Shown here one piece after another: positions 61,439 to 64,000 of a stretch of DNA of 64,000 bases (positions are counted from its first letter, which is position 1; each line of letters starts with the position of its first letter). The translations under genes were made by a program, and so were the position numbers. The stretch is from positions 62,001 through 126,000 of the forward strand of contig NZ_JANUFD010000019.1 in NCBI RefSeq assembly GCF_024807945.1. The letters run 5' to 3'. The notes beneath the pieces were generated by a model. That model was not told the DNA's origin. It saw only the letters and a program-made list of their open reading frames with translations, and searched no databases. The DNA comes from Pseudomonas sp. JUb42. GTDB lineage: Bacteria; Pseudomonadota; Gammaproteobacteria; Pseudomonadales; Pseudomonadaceae.

Positions 61439-62563
61439 GTGATCAATAAAAAGGCAGTATGGGGCGTTGCCAGCCTGGTATTGACGCTAACCAATGTCGG
61501 TTCGATCGTGGCCGCCGAGCAACCGCTCAAGATCGGCTATCAGCTACCGCTGACCGGCAATACCGCGCAATATGGCCAGGACTTCAAGGCAGCGGCACAA
61601 ATAGCCCTTAAAGAATTCAATGCATCCGGAAAACTTCCAGTGCCTGTGGAAATAGAATTCGAAGACTCCCGCTCCGACGCCAAGGAAGCGGTATCCATTG
61701 CGCGCAAGTTTGCCGATGATCCGGCCATCCTCGGTGTACTGGGCGACTTCACTTCGACGGTGTCCATGGCCTCGGCGCAAGTATATAAACGCGCCGGGCT
61801 GTCACAACTTTCCCAGACCGCCTCACACCCCGACTACACCAAGATTTCCCAATGGCAATTCCGCAATATCACCACCCAGGATCAGGAAGGCCCATTCAAC
61901 GCCGACTGGATCGCCTCCAAAGGCTTTAAAACGGTCGCTGTCATTGGCGAGCAAACCGATTGGGGCCAGTCTGCGGTCCAGGCATTCGAGAAGAAGGCCA
62001 AGGAAAACGGCACCCAGGTGATATTTTCCGAGTACTTCAATCGCGGTACGCCGGACTTTCGCTCTCTGATCACCAAGATTGAACGGGCCCATCCGGATGT
62101 CATCTACGGCGCCGTGTTCTACGAGGATGCCGCCCAGTTCCTCAAGCAACTTCATCAACTGGGGGTGAAGACCCCGGTTTACTCAAGCTCTGCGGCCTAT
62201 AACGAACAGCTGATCAAGCTGGCCGACAAGGATGCCGAGGGCTTCCACGTCAGCTCGACCTTTGTCCCGACCTTCGATACGCCAGTCGTTCACCACTTCG
62301 TCGAGGCCTGGAAACAGGTGCGTAACGGTGAAGTGCCCGGCCAGTTCCCGGCCCAGGCCTATGACGCCACCCTGATCATGCTCGATGCCGTGGCCCACGC
62401 CTATCCGGCCCCGACCCGGGAAAAAGTTCGTGAGGCACTGGCCAGCACCAAGGACTTCCCCGGGGTGACCGGCATCACCACCTTCGACGCCAACCGCGAG
62501 CCACAGAAAACCCTGGTCAAGGTTGAAATCGTCGATGGCCAGTTCAAGGCACAGCCCAACTGA
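61439..62563 (+). CDS. Branched-chain amino acid ABC transporter binding protein (LivK-like)
   Basis: From GTG 61439 (AAGGA eight bases before) it encodes 374 residues; the frame extends upstream through promoter DNA. A signal peptide ends near 'GSIVAA|EQP'. The mature protein is a type I periplasmic-binding fold: 'KIGYQLPLTGNTAQYGQDF', 'GDFTSTVSMASAQVY', 'GEQTDWGQ'. Such proteins bind branched-chain amino acids, amides or aromatic acids. It heads the permease genes that follow. Confidence 0.9.
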   Translation: MINKKAVWGVASLVLTLTNVGSIVAAEQPLKIGYQLPLTGNTAQYGQDFKAAAQIALKEFNASGKLPVPVEIEFEDSRSDAKEAVSIARKFADDPAILGVLGDFTSTVSMASAQVYKRAGLSQLSQTASHPDYTKISQWQFRNITTQDQEGPFNADWIASKGFKTVAVIGEQTDWGQSAVQAFEKKAKENGTQVIFSEYFNRGTPDFRSLITKIERAHPDVIYGAVFYEDAAQFLKQLHQLGVKTPVYSSSAAYNEQLIKLADKDAEGFHVSSTFVPTFDTPVVHHFVEAWKQVRNGEVPGQFPAQAYDATLIMLDAVAHAYPAPTREKVREALASTKDFPGVTGITTFDANREPQKTLVKVEIVDGQFKAQPN

Positions 62564-62604
62564 TCCGTGCCGCCATCACATGAGCACTTGAAATAAAAGA
62601 CTGT

Positions 62605-62630
62605 CTGTGGGAGCGAATCAGCTCCCACAG
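62605..62630 (+). terminator. Perfect hairpin between binding-protein and permease genes
   Basis: CTGTGGGAGC, six-base loop GAATCA, GCTCCCACAG. It resembles the core of the window's REP elements. Between livK- and livH-like genes it can act as an attenuator or 3' stabiliser that makes binding protein more abundant than permease. Confidence 0.6.
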
Positions 62631-62678
62631 CGGCTCTCCCCTGTCCTGCCCATACCCCTGTTTAAGGCTCTTGCGTCG

Positions 62679-63590
62679 ATGGATTTATATTACGTTCAGC
62701 AATTGGTCATCGGCCTTTCCCAAGGAATGACCTATGCGCTGGTAGCGATTGGCTTCACCCTGATTTTCGGGGTGCTCAACGCCGTCAACTTCGCCCACTC
62801 CGAGGTCTATACCCTCGGCGCAGTGGCGGGGCTGTTTCTGATCGGCACCTGCGGGGCGCCTCTGGTGGCGATTATTCTGTTTGTCGTGGTGGTCGGCGCC
62901 CTCGCCGGGTTGGGCCTGGAACGGCTGGCCTTCAAGCCGTTTCGGCGCTTCACCGATGAAGCATCTTTGAAGTCCCGGGCCATGCGCGAGTCGACCCTGA
63001 TGTCGTCCCTTGCCGTGTCGATCATCGTTCGCGAAGGCCTGGAACTGGGCATGGGTTCACAGATGCAGCCGGTGCCGGTGAGCTACATGCTCAATACCCC
63101 CATTGCCGTAGGCGGCATCACCATCGTCAGCGGCGATATCGTCATCTTCGCCGTATCGGCGAGCCTGCTGATCGGCCTGCAATTGCTGCTGAAGAAAACC
63201 CGTATCGGCCTGGCCATCCGCGCCGTGTCGAATAACCCCCTCGGCGCCAAGTACAGCGGGATCAACGTCGACCGCACGATCATCTCGACCTTTGTCCTGG
63301 GTTCGATTCTCGGCGCCGTCGCCGGGCTGCTGGTCAGCCTTTACTACGGTTCGGTATTCCCGGCCATGGGCTTTGCCCCCGGCATCAAGGCCTTTGTCGC
63401 CATGGTCATGGGCGGCCTGGTGTCGATTCCGGGTGCGGTGATTTGCGCCTTGATCCTCGGGGTATCGGAAAGCATGGCAACCACCTTCATGCCCTCGGTC
63501 TGGGCTGACATGGTGCCGTATCTGTTTCTGATCCTGACCTTGATTTTCTTCCCTCGCGGGCTGTTTGGTGGAGGGCGCGAACGTGTCTGA
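62679..63590 (+). CDS. Branched-chain amino acid ABC transporter permease (LivH-like)
   Basis: From ATG 62679 it encodes 303 residues; the frame upstream crosses the hairpin. It has about eight membrane helices, 'GVLNAVNFAHSEVYTLGA' (the LivH EAA-like site) and 'AIRAVSNNPLGAKYSGINV'. It forms half of the inner-membrane pore with the next gene product, and its stop overlaps that start. Confidence 0.92.
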   Translation: MDLYYVQQLVIGLSQGMTYALVAIGFTLIFGVLNAVNFAHSEVYTLGAVAGLFLIGTCGAPLVAIILFVVVVGALAGLGLERLAFKPFRRFTDEASLKSRAMRESTLMSSLAVSIIVREGLELGMGSQMQPVPVSYMLNTPIAVGGITIVSGDIVIFAVSASLLIGLQLLLKKTRIGLAIRAVSNNPLGAKYSGINVDRTIISTFVLGSILGAVAGLLVSLYYGSVFPAMGFAPGIKAFVAMVMGGLVSIPGAVICALILGVSESMATTFMPSVWADMVPYLFLILTLIFFPRGLFGGGRERV

Positions 63591-64000
63591 TCGTCGTTTT
63601 TCTCCCGCTGTCATCGCCACCCTGGCGCTGATTTTCGTGGCGATCCCCTTGGCGTTGCACCTCCAGGGCGGCGGCTACGCCTATCAACTGGCCTGCCTGG
63701 TGCTGATCTTCGCCCTGCTCGCCTCGTCACTGCACCTGGTGTCGGGTGTCGCCGGCCTGCTGCATCTGGGGCAGGCGGCCTTTTATGGCCTGGGCGCCTA
63801 TATCGCCGCGCTGGCAGGCAATGCCCTGCAGGTGCCGTTCTGGCTGGCCCTCCCCCTGGCAGGATTGGGTTCGGCGCTGATCGCCTTTGTCGTCGCCCTG
63901 CCCACGATGCGCCTGGTCAGTATTTACTTCGCCGTGGCGACCCTGGCCATCGGTCAACTGATCTACCTGCTGACCCTGAACTGGGTCGACCTCACCGGCG
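63583..64000 (+). CDS. Branched-chain amino acid ABC transporter permease (LivM-like, 3' end missing)
   Basis: Starts at GTG 63583, overlapping the livH-like stop by eight bases, and runs off the window after 139 codons. 'LVSGVAGLLHLGQAAFYGLGAY' is the LivM signature. The ATPase genes LivG and LivF are expected beyond 64000. Confidence 0.9.
   Translation, partial: MSDRRFSPAVIATLALIFVAIPLALHLQGGGYAYQLACLVLIFALLASSLHLVSGVAGLLHLGQAAFYGLGAYIAALAGNALQVPFWLALPLAGLGSALIAFVVALPTMRLVSIYFAVATLAIGQLIYLLTLNWVDLTG

Overview
The window looks like a chromosomal accessory stretch of a Pseudomonas, most likely of the fluorescens group. The evidence is high GC with ATG/GTG starts, an OprD-family porin, Pseudomonas-type extragenic palindromes (families of about 90 bp) and proteins that read as pseudomonad throughout. 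I saw no tRNA, rRNA, CRISPR array, transposase or integrase. Nearly all of the DNA encodes uptake and catabolism of small organic acids, each block with its own transporter and regulator.

Layout. 1-855: end of azlC and azlD (branched-chain amino acid export). 943-3004: an ACS-type (hexuronate-like) transporter and its long upstream region. 3066-5242: DUF4260 protein, LysR regulator, alpha/beta hydrolase. 5386-5880: DUF3077-type small protein preceded by a highly structured, ORF-like leader. 5990-9627: M20 amidohydrolase, MFS transporter, divergent LysR regulator. 9803-16058: TetR regulator, SDR, MFS, BKACE enzyme (one minus-strand array), AraC regulator and OprD porin; two matching 38-bp sites link the BKACE promoter to the porin promoter. 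16287-21660: galD, galC, galB (4-oxalomesaconate steps of gallate degradation), divergent galR with two HTH domains, and an MFS transporter; gallate dioxygenase is absent. 21729-26978: SDR, two GGDEF proteins, and arsR-arsC-arsH with no arsenite pump. 26991-32443: a polar amino acid/opine-type ABC transporter, LysR regulator, 2-oxoglutarate dioxygenase-like protein and the binding protein. 32650-33822: HPP-CBS membrane protein.

33835-45707 is the largest block: eleven minus-strand genes (three 3-hydroxyisobutyrate-dehydrogenase-family enzymes, MmgE/PrpD, SDR, metallo-beta-lactamase-fold hydrolase, two carboxymuconolactone-decarboxylase-family proteins, cupin, MFS transporter, aldehyde dehydrogenase), a divergent NIPSNAP gene and a FadR-type GntR regulator. 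Near-identical 15-bp palindromes lie in two of its promoter regions. I do not recognise the substrate; it is the best candidate here for an undescribed pathway.

45968-64000: a RHH/ParE toxin-antitoxin pair coupled to an acetyltransferase; a chemoreceptor with a histidine-rich membrane domain; a FecI/FecR/TonB-receptor cell-surface-signalling set with a Fur box; LysR and an Old Yellow Enzyme; an acetyltransferase and a YddG-like exporter; an internally deleted aspartate aminotransferase pseudogene; an MFS and RraA-family aldolase pair; an MFS gene with an overlapping 40-codon membrane microprotein gene; and the start of a branched-chain amino acid (Liv-type) ABC operon that runs off the end.
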